This document shows positions 8,512-15,291 of a stretch of 64,000 nt of DNA, in pieces. Below the pieces are notes generated by a model. It was not told the DNA's origin. It did no database searches and saw only the letters and a list, made by a program, of their open reading frames with translations. The number at the start of each line of letters is the position of its first letter. Position 1 is the first letter of the stretch. Source of the stretch: Candidatus Poribacteria bacterium (lineage in GTDB: Bacteria > Poribacteria > WGA-4E > WGA-3G); contig JAPPNJ010000011.1 of assembly GCA_028818705.1 (NCBI GenBank), positions 26,464 to 90,463 on the forward strand, read 5' to 3'. The position numbers were made by a program, and so were the translations under genes.

Positions 8512-9663
8512 GTGAACAATATCATCTACATGGACAATCATGCAACAACGCCGATTGCCCCCGAAGTGTTGGAAGCCATGATACCCTACCTCACAACGCA
8601 TTTTGGTAATGCCTCGAGCACACACTCGTTCGGCACGACGGCGAAGGATGCGGTAGACAAAGCACGTCATCAAGTTGCTGATCTGCTCGGATGTTCAGTG
8701 GAGGAGATCGTCTTCACCAGCGGTGCAACTGAATCCGACAACCTTGCTATTCGAGGGATCGCCTACGCTCGTAGAGATAATGGAAACCACATCATTACAA
8801 ACACAGCAGAGCATCACGCAATCCTCGATACATGCCACGCCTTAGCAGCAGAAGGATTTGAAACCACATATCTCCCTGTGGACAAATACGGGATGGTAAG
8901 CCCAGACGATGTGGAAGCCGCGATAACCCCGAAAACCGTTCTGATGAGTTTCATGTATGCGAATAATGAAGTAGGCACGATAAACCCAATATCCGATATT
9001 GCTACCGTAGCTGCCAAACACGGTGTGCTTTTCCATTCAGATGCCGTGCAAGGGATTGGGCAGTTATCATCAGATATGGAGCGATTGGGTGTGGATCTTG
9101 CATCCCTGACGGCGCACAAGATTTACGGTCCGAAGGGGATTGGTGCGCTTTATATCCGTCGAAACATCTCTCCACCACACTCGCTTTTTCACGGCGGTGG
9201 ACAAGAATTGGGGGTCCGACCCGGCACACTAAACGTCGCAGGGATAGTAGGTTTAGGTGCAGCGTGCGAACTTGCTAAAAATTACATGGAGCAGGGAAAA
9301 AATGGCGTCTCAGCCTTGCGCGACACCCTCCATCAGAAGCTAAATGTCTGCTTAGAAGACATCCATCTCAACGGACACCCTGAACAACGACTACCGGGTA
9401 ATCTGAACCTCTGTTTTGCGAGTGTACAAAGCCACGCCTTGCTAATGGGATTGAAAAGCGTTGCGATATCAACCGGATCGGCATGTGATTCTGAGTCGGT
9501 GACAGCATCACACGTTTTGGTTGCAATGGGAGTTCCGAATGAACTCGCGTTGACTGCCATCCGTTTCGGCTTGGGACGCTATAACACGGCTGAAGAAGTG
9601 GATATTGTTGCGGATGAGGTTATAAGAGTTGTTAACCGGCTACGGGCTTTGGCACCTGAATAG
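8512..9663 (+). CDS. Cysteine desulfurase (NifS/IscS family)
   Basis: A PLP-dependent class V aminotransferase-fold enzyme that removes sulfur from cysteine for Fe-S cluster or thio-cofactor synthesis. I start it at the GTG at 8512 (VNNIIYMDNHATTPIAP): an AAAAGGA Shine-Dalgarno lies upstream and residues before it come from a repeat. Signatures are FGNASSTHSFG, the substrate/cofactor HHA motif, TAHKIYGPKG with the PLP lysine, and STGSACDSE with the catalytic cysteine. Length of about 383 residues fits the family. No iscU or sufE is adjacent, so its partner is unknown. Confidence 0.9.
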   Translation: MNNIIYMDNHATTPIAPEVLEAMIPYLTTHFGNASSTHSFGTTAKDAVDKARHQVADLLGCSVEEIVFTSGATESDNLAIRGIAYARRDNGNHIITNTAEHHAILDTCHALAAEGFETTYLPVDKYGMVSPDDVEAAITPKTVLMSFMYANNEVGTINPISDIATVAAKHGVLFHSDAVQGIGQLSSDMERLGVDLASLTAHKIYGPKGIGALYIRRNISPPHSLFHGGGQELGVRPGTLNVAGIVGLGAACELAKNYMEQGKNGVSALRDTLHQKLNVCLEDIHLNGHPEQRLPGNLNLCFASVQSHALLMGLKSVAISTGSACDSESVTASHVLVAMGVPNELALTAIRFGLGRYNTAEEVDIVADEVIRVVNRLRALAPE

Positions 9664-9670
9664 CAAGGCA

Positions 9671-9898
9671 TTAGGAACTTTGTTCCATTTGTGAGGGGTT
9701 TTTGGCCACATGCTGGGCAATCAATTCGCGTACAGCAGGCACTAACTCTATGGGAACTTCTATCAGCACGCTGGATTCATCCGCAAACGCTGCTTCGTCT
9801 TCGGCAACGGCTTCATCTTCTGTCTGCTGCTCGTAGTGTGTAATGACACTCTGGACGCGTTCTTCATCCCAACCGGGGGGAAATTCATTTTTTTTCAT
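9671..9898 (-). CDS. Putative antitoxin partner of the BrnT-like toxin
   Basis: A 75-residue acidic protein beginning MKKNEFPPGWDEERVQSVI. The start GWDEERV-x-x-V-x-x-HYEQQTEDE is typical of small antitoxin-like proteins encoded after BrnT/DUF4258 toxins. The C-terminal region (VLIEVPIELVPAVRELIAQHVA) resembles a short ribbon-helix-type or toxin-binding element. Its ATG overlaps the toxin stop (ATGA), so translation is coupled. The gene order toxin then antitoxin agrees with the BrnTA type. Role inferred from context. Confidence 0.6.
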   Translation of the reverse strand: MKKNEFPPGWDEERVQSVITHYEQQTEDEAVAEDEAAFADESSVLIEVPIELVPAVRELIAQHVAKNPSQMEQSS

Positions 9899-10182
9899 CG
9901 TCTGCCTTTCCTTCTTTGTCGCCGGCGGTATGCCGTTAAAGGTTTTCCGCTCAATTCATAAGCCGTAACCACAAAAACACTATTAGGTCGTCGATCTTCA
10001 ACATAGACAATTCGTAAATAGCGACCACTCTGTGTCTGACCTATGACAACTTTTGACCTTCTGTCTCCTGATCTCTTTTCACCAGGGTTTAGTAAAACTT
10101 CCTCTACCTCATGCTCCGTGACACCATGGTTATAAATATGGGGTAAGCCGGTTTCGGGATCGCTGTAAAAGCGAATGTTCAT
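9895..10182 (-). CDS. BrnT/DUF4258-like toxin
   Basis: A 95-residue basic protein. The order of elements is VLLNPGEKRSGDRRSKVVIGQTQSG, RYLRIVYVEDRR, SVFVVTAYEL and a very basic tail YRRRQRRKGRR. This follows the small RelE-like RNase fold of BrnT and DUF4258 proteins, which cleave or block translation of mRNA. An AGGTGA site precedes the ATG. Coupled by a 4-base overlap to the acidic 75-residue protein downstream. Assignment to BrnT rather than DUF4258 is not certain. Confidence 0.65.
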   Translation of the reverse strand: MNIRFYSDPETGLPHIYNHGVTEHEVEEVLLNPGEKRSGDRRSKVVIGQTQSGRYLRIVYVEDRRPNSVFVVTAYELSGKPLTAYRRRQRRKGRR

Positions 10183-10291
10183 TTGTCACCTAACCATTTC
10201 GTTGATTAATCAGAATAATTATAGCATAGATCAATGTAGACTGCAAAAGATATTGATCGGTAGCCGCAATCCGCTGATCGCCTCTTTCGCT

Positions 10292-10334
10292 GGCGAGGTT
10301 TCCTGGGGAAATACCCAAGGAAAAATACCTCGCC
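10292..10334. repeat. Long-loop GGCGAGG/CCTCGCC inverted repeat, possible terminator
   Basis: GGCGAGGTTTCC...then GGAAAAATACCTCGCC followed by TTTTTT. The arms match the common hairpin of this window, with a longer loop. The T-run to the right could make it a terminator for plus-strand transcripts. The surrounding gap (10183-10542) has no convincing gene; the 70-residue ORF at 10175 is mostly repeat. Confidence 0.5.
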
Positions 10335-10405
10335 TTTTTTATCTTTTGGGGTTATTCAGTTTTCGGTTTTTTAACCTGTTTCGTTAGAAAGTCGGGATTC
10401 GGAGA

Positions 10406-10439
10406 AATCAACGGTATCTATGCCTGATGGCATAGCCCG
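10406..10439. repeat. AATCAACGGTAT-flanked hairpin
   Basis: The constant flank AATCAACGGTAT is followed by the perfect stem CTATGCC-TGAT-GGCATAG and CCCG. The same 12-base flank followed by a stem of different sequence occurs at 59955-60019. Confidence 0.55.
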
Positions 10440-10475
10440 CCTCCTACAGAAGAATTGAATCTTGACTTCCACCTA

Positions 10476-10504
10476 TTGCAGTTTTCCCTATATCATGGTA
10501 TACT
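10476..10504 (+). promoter_or_regulatory. Candidate promoter for acyl-activating enzyme gene
   Basis: TTGCAG and TATACT are separated by 17 bases, ending about 38 bases before the ATG at 10543. By-eye prediction. Confidence 0.35.
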
Positions 10505-10542
10505 TTCGATATTATAAGATCTAAAAAGGAAACGTTTGTTTC

Positions 10543-12588
10543 ATGCTAACCGTTGAACAAATCACCGCTTGTGGATTAGAAAAAAAGGAAGCATTAAAAA
10601 TAGCAGAAACCGTTAATAGGCTATTATCAACTCAGTCTTCGACAGCCTGTTGGTACGAATTATCGCGCTACATCCTTACACCACAACACCCTTTTACGCT
10701 CCACCAATTGCTCTATGCGACGGTGTACGCCGATTTCGATCGCGCAACGTCCGGGCTACCCCCCGCATGGTTTCCTACTGACGAAGACATCACCGAAGCG
10801 AATATCACCCGTCTCATGAGGAAATTATCCATCAAAACCTATCCCGAATTTCACGCTTGGTCAGTTGACAATCGCGATATGTTTTGGCAGATGATGATTG
10901 ACACATTGGGCATTAAAACAATAGCCACAAATACCGAAGCACAAAAAGACGCAACAGGCACCGCAACAAACCTCGCTAAACTCAATATCGTTGACAGCTG
11001 CTTCAGTGGTCCCAATGATGCTACCGCGATTATTGCACAACGCGAAAACGACGAAAATCTCGGAACACTTACCTATGGCGAATTGGAACGCCTTACCAAC
11101 CGAGTCGCAAACGGACTTGTGGATCTCGGTCTGAAACAAGGGGACGCAGTAGCGGTCGATATGCCGATGAACGCTGAATCCGTTGCCATCTATCTCGGAA
11201 TTGTCAAAGTGGGATGTGTCGTTGTTGGCATAGCTGATAGCTTTGCGCCAGATGAGATAGCCACCCGTCTCCGCATCGGAAAAGCAAAAGCAATCTTTAC
11301 ACAGGACTATATCAACAGAGCGGGCAAGCGTCTGCCGCTGTATGAGAAAGTAATCGCCGCAAACGCTCCGACAGTCGTTGTTTCTTCGTGCGTGGGCAGC
11401 GATACTGTTGCACAGGTCCAGCGCGAAGGAGATATAACGTGGAACGACTTTTTGAGTGATATAGAGACCTTCACCGCTACCCCGTGCGATCCAGATGCAC
11501 ACACTAACATCCTCTTCTCCTCTGGAACCACCGGCGAACCGAAGGCGATTCCGTGGACGCATACCACCCCGATCAAATGTGCTACAGATGCCTATCTACA
11601 CCACGACATCCATCCGGGCAACGTGCTTGCGTGGTATACAAACCTCGGTTGGATGATGGGTCCATGGCTCATCTATGCCAGTCTTATTAACAAAGCCACC
11701 ATTGCGTTGTACGACGGTGTGCCGACAGGACGTGAGTTTGGGGTCTTTGTCCAGAACGCCAAGGTCACTATGCTCGGTGTTGTTCCAACCCTCGTTCGCG
11801 CCTGGAAAAACATGGACTGTATGCAAGGACTCAACTGGCACGCGATTCGAGCGTTTAGTTCAACGGGTGAATGCTCTAACCCTGATGAAATGCTGTACCT
11901 TATGTCCTTGGCTGGCTATAGACCGGTGATTGAGTATTGTGGAGGCACCGAAATCGGCGGCGGCTATGTCACTGGCACGCGCGTGCAGCCCGCTGCGCCT
12001 TCGATGTTCACAACACCCGCACTCGGCTTGAATTTCTCACTCTTCGACGAGAACGGAGAGCCGACCCGAAACGGCGAAGTCTTCATCTCGCCACCGTCCC
12101 TCGGTCTCTCTACAACGCTTCTCAACGCTGACCACAACGAAGTCTACTTTGGAGGGGCACCAGGACCGAACCTGCGTCGCCACGGCGATGCAATCGAAGA
12201 GTTAGGCAACGGTTCTGACACTGAACCTTGGCTGGAAGGTGTCAAGTATCGGGTTCTCGGTCGCGTTGACGATACAATGAACCTGAGCGGTATCAAAGTG
12301 AGTTCTGCAGAGATCGAGGAAGTGCTTAACATCGTCAGCGAAATCCAAGAGACCGCAGCAGTTGCCGTCTCATCCAAAGACGGCGGTCCCAGTCAACTCG
12401 TCATCTACGCCGTGCTAACAGCATCAGAATCTGCACCAACAAAACAGGAGATTCACGATGCGTTGCAAGCCGAACTCTCCCAACACCTCAACCCACTGTT
12501 CCGCATTCGCGATGTCGTCATCGTAGATGCCCTCCCACGAACCGCCTCCAACAAGGTCATGCGCCGATTGCTGCGCGATCGTCTGTAA
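10543..12588 (+). CDS. AMP-forming acyl-CoA synthetase / acyl-activating enzyme
   Basis: A 681-residue ANL-superfamily enzyme that would adenylate a carboxylic acid and form its CoA thioester. The AMP-binding P-loop reads NILFSSGTTGEPKAIPW, followed by the GGTEIGGG motif, the hinge region GRVDDTMNLSGIKVSSAEIEEVL, and the C-terminal catalytic lysine region LPRTASNKVMRR. The N-terminal extension of about 150 residues recalls acetyl-CoA/acetoacetyl-CoA synthetases and the plant peroxisomal AAE17/18 group. The acid substrate cannot be told. The only Shine-Dalgarno-like stretch, AAAAAGGA, is rather far from the ATG. Confidence 0.85.
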   Translation: MLTVEQITACGLEKKEALKIAETVNRLLSTQSSTACWYELSRYILTPQHPFTLHQLLYATVYADFDRATSGLPPAWFPTDEDITEANITRLMRKLSIKTYPEFHAWSVDNRDMFWQMMIDTLGIKTIATNTEAQKDATGTATNLAKLNIVDSCFSGPNDATAIIAQRENDENLGTLTYGELERLTNRVANGLVDLGLKQGDAVAVDMPMNAESVAIYLGIVKVGCVVVGIADSFAPDEIATRLRIGKAKAIFTQDYINRAGKRLPLYEKVIAANAPTVVVSSCVGSDTVAQVQREGDITWNDFLSDIETFTATPCDPDAHTNILFSSGTTGEPKAIPWTHTTPIKCATDAYLHHDIHPGNVLAWYTNLGWMMGPWLIYASLINKATIALYDGVPTGREFGVFVQNAKVTMLGVVPTLVRAWKNMDCMQGLNWHAIRAFSSTGECSNPDEMLYLMSLAGYRPVIEYCGGTEIGGGYVTGTRVQPAAPSMFTTPALGLNFSLFDENGEPTRNGEVFISPPSLGLSTTLLNADHNEVYFGGAPGPNLRRHGDAIEELGNGSDTEPWLEGVKYRVLGRVDDTMNLSGIKVSSAEIEEVLNIVSEIQETAAVAVSSKDGGPSQLVIYAVLTASESAPTKQEIHDALQAELSQHLNPLFRIRDVVIVDALPRTASNKVMRRLLRDRL

Positions 12589-12613
12589 CCCTATAGGGTC
12601 ATTTAGTTCTTCT

Positions 12614-12675
12614 GTAGGAGGGAACTCCGATTCCCGACTCTTCCTTGTAGGAGCAAGCTCCCACTCGCGATTTTT
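12614..12675. repeat. Two GTAGGAG-type palindromic elements in tandem
   Basis: 12614-12644 is a 31-base element starting GTAGGAGGGAACTCC, with stem GGGAA/TTCCC. It recurs exactly at 55163-55193. It is followed at 12647 by a second element, GTAGGAGCAAGCTCC...CTCGCGA. Both share a GTAGGAG prefix with in-gene copies at 15901 and 40937. Confidence 0.75.
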
Positions 12676-12735
12676 CAATGAAAATGCGAAAAAAAACCGA
12701 AAACTGAATGACCCTGAGGAACCCTACTATCAGAC

Positions 12736-12764
12736 TTGACAATTTTCTCATAAGATGCTACTAT
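12736..12764 (+). promoter_or_regulatory. Candidate promoter for DUF362 gene
   Basis: A perfect TTGACA -35 box and TACTAT -10 box are separated by 17 bases, 34 bases before the ATG at 12799. Confidence 0.5.
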
Positions 12765-12798
12765 TTTACAAAATCATCCACCCGCACTGGAGACCATA

Positions 12799-14013
12799 AT
12801 GGAAAAACAGTTCAAAGTTAGAGCAGCACACTGCGATTATCGCGCCACGGAAGAGGAAATTTATCAGACGCTCCGTCGTATCACCGACCCGCTCACTCGT
12901 GCTTGGAAACCGATTGAAAACGCCAAGAAGGTGGTCATGAAATTCAACATGATGAAGCCAGCTGAGCGGATTATCTATTACGAGGGTCGCCGCCGAGAAT
13001 TAGTAGATGATGCCACTTGCCGTGCCGTCCTACGCTTGATTAAGGAGCACACTACGGCGCAGCTTGTCGCTACTGACACGAACCCTTATACCCATGGGCA
13101 TCGGATGCCGCCCAATTTCAACTATGAACATCATTTGAAAGAATTCGACGTGCAATTTGTCGATTCCAACCTCCCTCCGTTTAAGGACTACGATGTACCC
13201 GGTGGCGGTTCAATGTTCGATCGCTACACACTGAGTGCCTGTTTCGACGATGCCGATGCAGTCGTCTCGGTAGCGAAGATGAAAAACCACGCCTTTATGG
13301 GTATCACGCTATGCACGAAAAACCTGTTCGGATTACCGCCGATGCTGCTGCCAGAAGGTCGAACACGCAGCTACTACCACCATCTCATCCGTCTCTCCTA
13401 CGTACTCCCAGATTTAGCACTCATCACGAAGCCGTGTCTCAATATCATCGATGCGTTGACAGGACAGTGGGGACGTGAGTGGGGCGGTGAAGGCAGAATC
13501 TGTAATGCTCTCATCGCTGGCGATCACCCAATTTCCACGGACACTGTTGGCATGCACCTGATGGGACACGATCCGCAGTCCGACTGGCCCACGCCTCCGT
13601 TCAAACGCGATAGGAACCATATCCTCATCGCTGCACAGCGTGGATACGGCACCGTCAACCTTGACGAGATCGATTGGGAGAGCGAAGTCACAGCACCTTT
13701 GGCGGAATTTGATTCAGTCGAAACGGATACACCGGAAACGGTTGCTAACTGGCGGCGCACGACGTGCGAGCAGGGGTTAATCTATCAAGAAAACCAGAAA
13801 GCACTCATCGACCGGTATCGCGACAACTTCATTTACATGCAAGGCGGCGAAGTCGTCTGGGCTGGACCCGACCCGTCGAATCTCGGCAGTCGTCGGCAGC
13901 TGAGCGGTGATAAGAAGGACAGCGCACTCTGGCTCAAACTCGTGGATGCCGAAGAACACGAAGGCGAACGTTTCAACGTCTATGGCGAGTGCCTAAAACC
14001 CTTCGCTGCATAG
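12799..14013 (+). CDS. DUF362 domain-containing protein
   Basis: A 404-residue protein of the DUF362 family. Family traits visible are KVVMKFNMMKPA near residue 50, a central DADAVVSVAKMKNHAFMGITLCTKNLFGLPP, and NALIAGDHPISTDTVGMHLMGHDP. Many DUF362 proteins carry a C-terminal ferredoxin domain, but no CxxCxxC cluster is present here. No signal peptide is seen. The reaction is unknown. A GGAG site precedes the ATG. The 3' side is packed with hairpin repeats that may separate it from the PhyH gene. Confidence 0.8.
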   Translation: MEKQFKVRAAHCDYRATEEEIYQTLRRITDPLTRAWKPIENAKKVVMKFNMMKPAERIIYYEGRRRELVDDATCRAVLRLIKEHTTAQLVATDTNPYTHGHRMPPNFNYEHHLKEFDVQFVDSNLPPFKDYDVPGGGSMFDRYTLSACFDDADAVVSVAKMKNHAFMGITLCTKNLFGLPPMLLPEGRTRSYYHHLIRLSYVLPDLALITKPCLNIIDALTGQWGREWGGEGRICNALIAGDHPISTDTVGMHLMGHDPQSDWPTPPFKRDRNHILIAAQRGYGTVNLDEIDWESEVTAPLAEFDSVETDTPETVANWRRTTCEQGLIYQENQKALIDRYRDNFIYMQGGEVVWAGPDPSNLGSRRQLSGDKKDSALWLKLVDAEEHEGERFNVYGECLKPFAA

Positions 14014-14026
14014 TTTAGGCCTGTTT

Positions 14027-14147
14027 GGCGAGGATGGCTTCGGCTTTGGTGCCTCGCCCTTCCCTATACCCACTGACGGCGTTTTCTAACTGCATCGTAT
14101 AGTTCAGAATTGTTCGGCGAGGATGGCTTCGGCTTTGGTGCCTCGCC
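14027..14147. repeat. Direct repeat of a 32-base GGCGAGG hairpin
   Basis: The same 32-base hairpin (arms GGCGAGG and CCTCGCC, loop region GATGGCTTCGGCTTTGG) appears at 14027-14058 and 14116-14147, 89 bases apart. A third related pair of arms follows at 14164-14223. No gene lies in 14014-14241. Confidence 0.85.
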
Positions 14148-14175
14148 TATTCTCACACCTACTGGCGAGGTTTCC

Positions 14176-14215
14176 AAATTATGCTACGAAAGCATAATTT
14201 GTCTTAGCCTTACAT
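14176..14215 (-). repeat. AATGTAAAGCAAAGAC-type hairpin element, copy A
   Basis: On the minus strand the constant flank AATGTAAGGCTAAGAC is followed by a perfect 10-bp stem AAATTATGCT/AGCATAATTT. It is one of five loci of this family in the window; see the findings for the covarying stem. Confidence 0.8.
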
Positions 14216-14241
14216 TCCTCGCCTATTAAGGAGAACACAAA

Positions 14242-14994
14242 ATGGGCATCACCGACGCACAAAAGAAACAATTAGACGAGCAGGGATGCATCGTCATTCC
14301 CGATGTGTTCTCCGATGCGGAGATTGAAGTCTACAGAGCCGATATACTCCGGTTAGCAGAAGCGGAGAAGCAGAATGGGTTGGCGCGTCAACACACTGAC
14401 GGATATGGACAGCACGTCCGTTGGTTGGTAAACAAGGGACAGATGTATGAGAAACTCGTCGCCCACCCAAAAGTGATGCCGTTCTTTGAACACGTGCTCG
14501 GTCCCGACTATACCCTCAGTACACTCACCTCTAACATCATCGATCCCGGCGCGTCTGATGGCGGCTACCACGTCGATAGTGTATTAGGCACAATGCCGGA
14601 ACCACTGCCCAGTTTCCCACTGGTCGCCAACAGTCTTTGGTTGCTTGACGATTTCACACCGGAAAATGGTGGCACACGCCATGTACCAGGCATCCATCTT
14701 CAACGAAAAAAACCGCCGCCCGGCACGACACACCACCCCGACGAAGTCAGATTGTCCGCCTCGAAAGGCTCTGTATTTCTCTTTAACGGTGCAATTTGGC
14801 ATTCCGCCGGTGCCAATAAAACCGACGAGCAGCGTATTGCGCTCATCTGTTTCTGTTGTCGTTCATTTGTCAAGCCGATGTTCGACTTCGTGCATCACTT
14901 GAAACCGGAGGTTGTTGAGCGTGCTACGCCTACCATGCGCCGCATCTACGGGTTTGATTCCCAACCACAGCCACCGGATCAGCCCACTCAGTAA
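14242..14994 (+). CDS. Phytanoyl-CoA dioxygenase (PhyH) family protein
   Basis: A 250-residue Fe(II)/2-oxoglutarate-dependent oxygenase with a double-stranded beta-helix core. The iron triad is H110-x-D112 (GGYHVDS) and H187 (IWHSAG), and R198 (EQRIAL) would bind 2-oxoglutarate. The middle segment NGGTRHVPGIH is typical of PhyH. Such enzymes hydroxylate varied small molecules, so the substrate is unknown. An AAGGAG lies 8 bases before the ATG. It stands between repeat clusters. It is one of four intact PhyH genes in this window and is distinct from the tandem pair at 19306-21034. Confidence 0.88.
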   Translation: MGITDAQKKQLDEQGCIVIPDVFSDAEIEVYRADILRLAEAEKQNGLARQHTDGYGQHVRWLVNKGQMYEKLVAHPKVMPFFEHVLGPDYTLSTLTSNIIDPGASDGGYHVDSVLGTMPEPLPSFPLVANSLWLLDDFTPENGGTRHVPGIHLQRKKPPPGTTHHPDEVRLSASKGSVFLFNGAIWHSAGANKTDEQRIALICFCCRSFVKPMFDFVHHLKPEVVERATPTMRRIYGFDSQPQPPDQPTQ

Positions 14995-15028
14995 TTACCT
15001 TTGCTGGCGAGATTTCCCAACCGGAGGT

Positions 15029-15125
15029 ATATCTACACAAACTTAGTCCCGTAGGGCCCTGCGTCAGACTGCCAACCGAGCCCGCGAAGTAGGACAGATA
15101 TCTACACAAACTTAGTCCCGTAGGG
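15029..15125. repeat. 28-base direct repeat, period 69
   Basis: A 28-base unit beginning ATATCTACACAAACTTAGTC and ending CCCGTAGGG occurs exactly at 15029-15056 and 15098-15125. A further CCCGTAGG lies at 15187. The 14995-15291 gap has no gene. Confidence 0.85.
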
Positions 15126-15194
15126 TTTATTTGCTTGGGTATTTCTTCAGTATGTTTATAGCAAACGTTTCTCTCAATTCTTTAGCCCCGTAGG

Positions 15195-15235
15195 AAATTG
15201 TGCCATTAAGGCACAATTTGTCTTTGCTTTACATT
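15195..15235 (-). repeat. AATGTAAAGCAAAGAC-type hairpin element, copy B
   Basis: The minus strand reads the exact flank AATGTAAAGCAAAGAC, then the stem AAATTGTGCC/GGCACAATTT with a 5-base loop. The stem differs from copies A and D, but pairing is perfect. Confidence 0.85.
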
Positions 15236-15291
15236 GGCATGCATATAGCACAAACATACTAGCCATCGAAAATTAATTCTAAGGAAATATT

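Noticed and set aside
10175-10387. 70-codon plus-strand ORF
   Set aside because: Overlaps the toxin start and is mostly a GGCGAGG repeat; no ribosome site.
10861-11562. 233-codon minus-strand ORF
   Set aside because: Shadow of the acyl-activating enzyme gene, which has all ANL motifs on the plus strand.
14014-15291. CRISPR array
   Set aside because: Repeats here are hairpins of differing families with only two exact direct copies each and irregular spacing; no cas genes are present.
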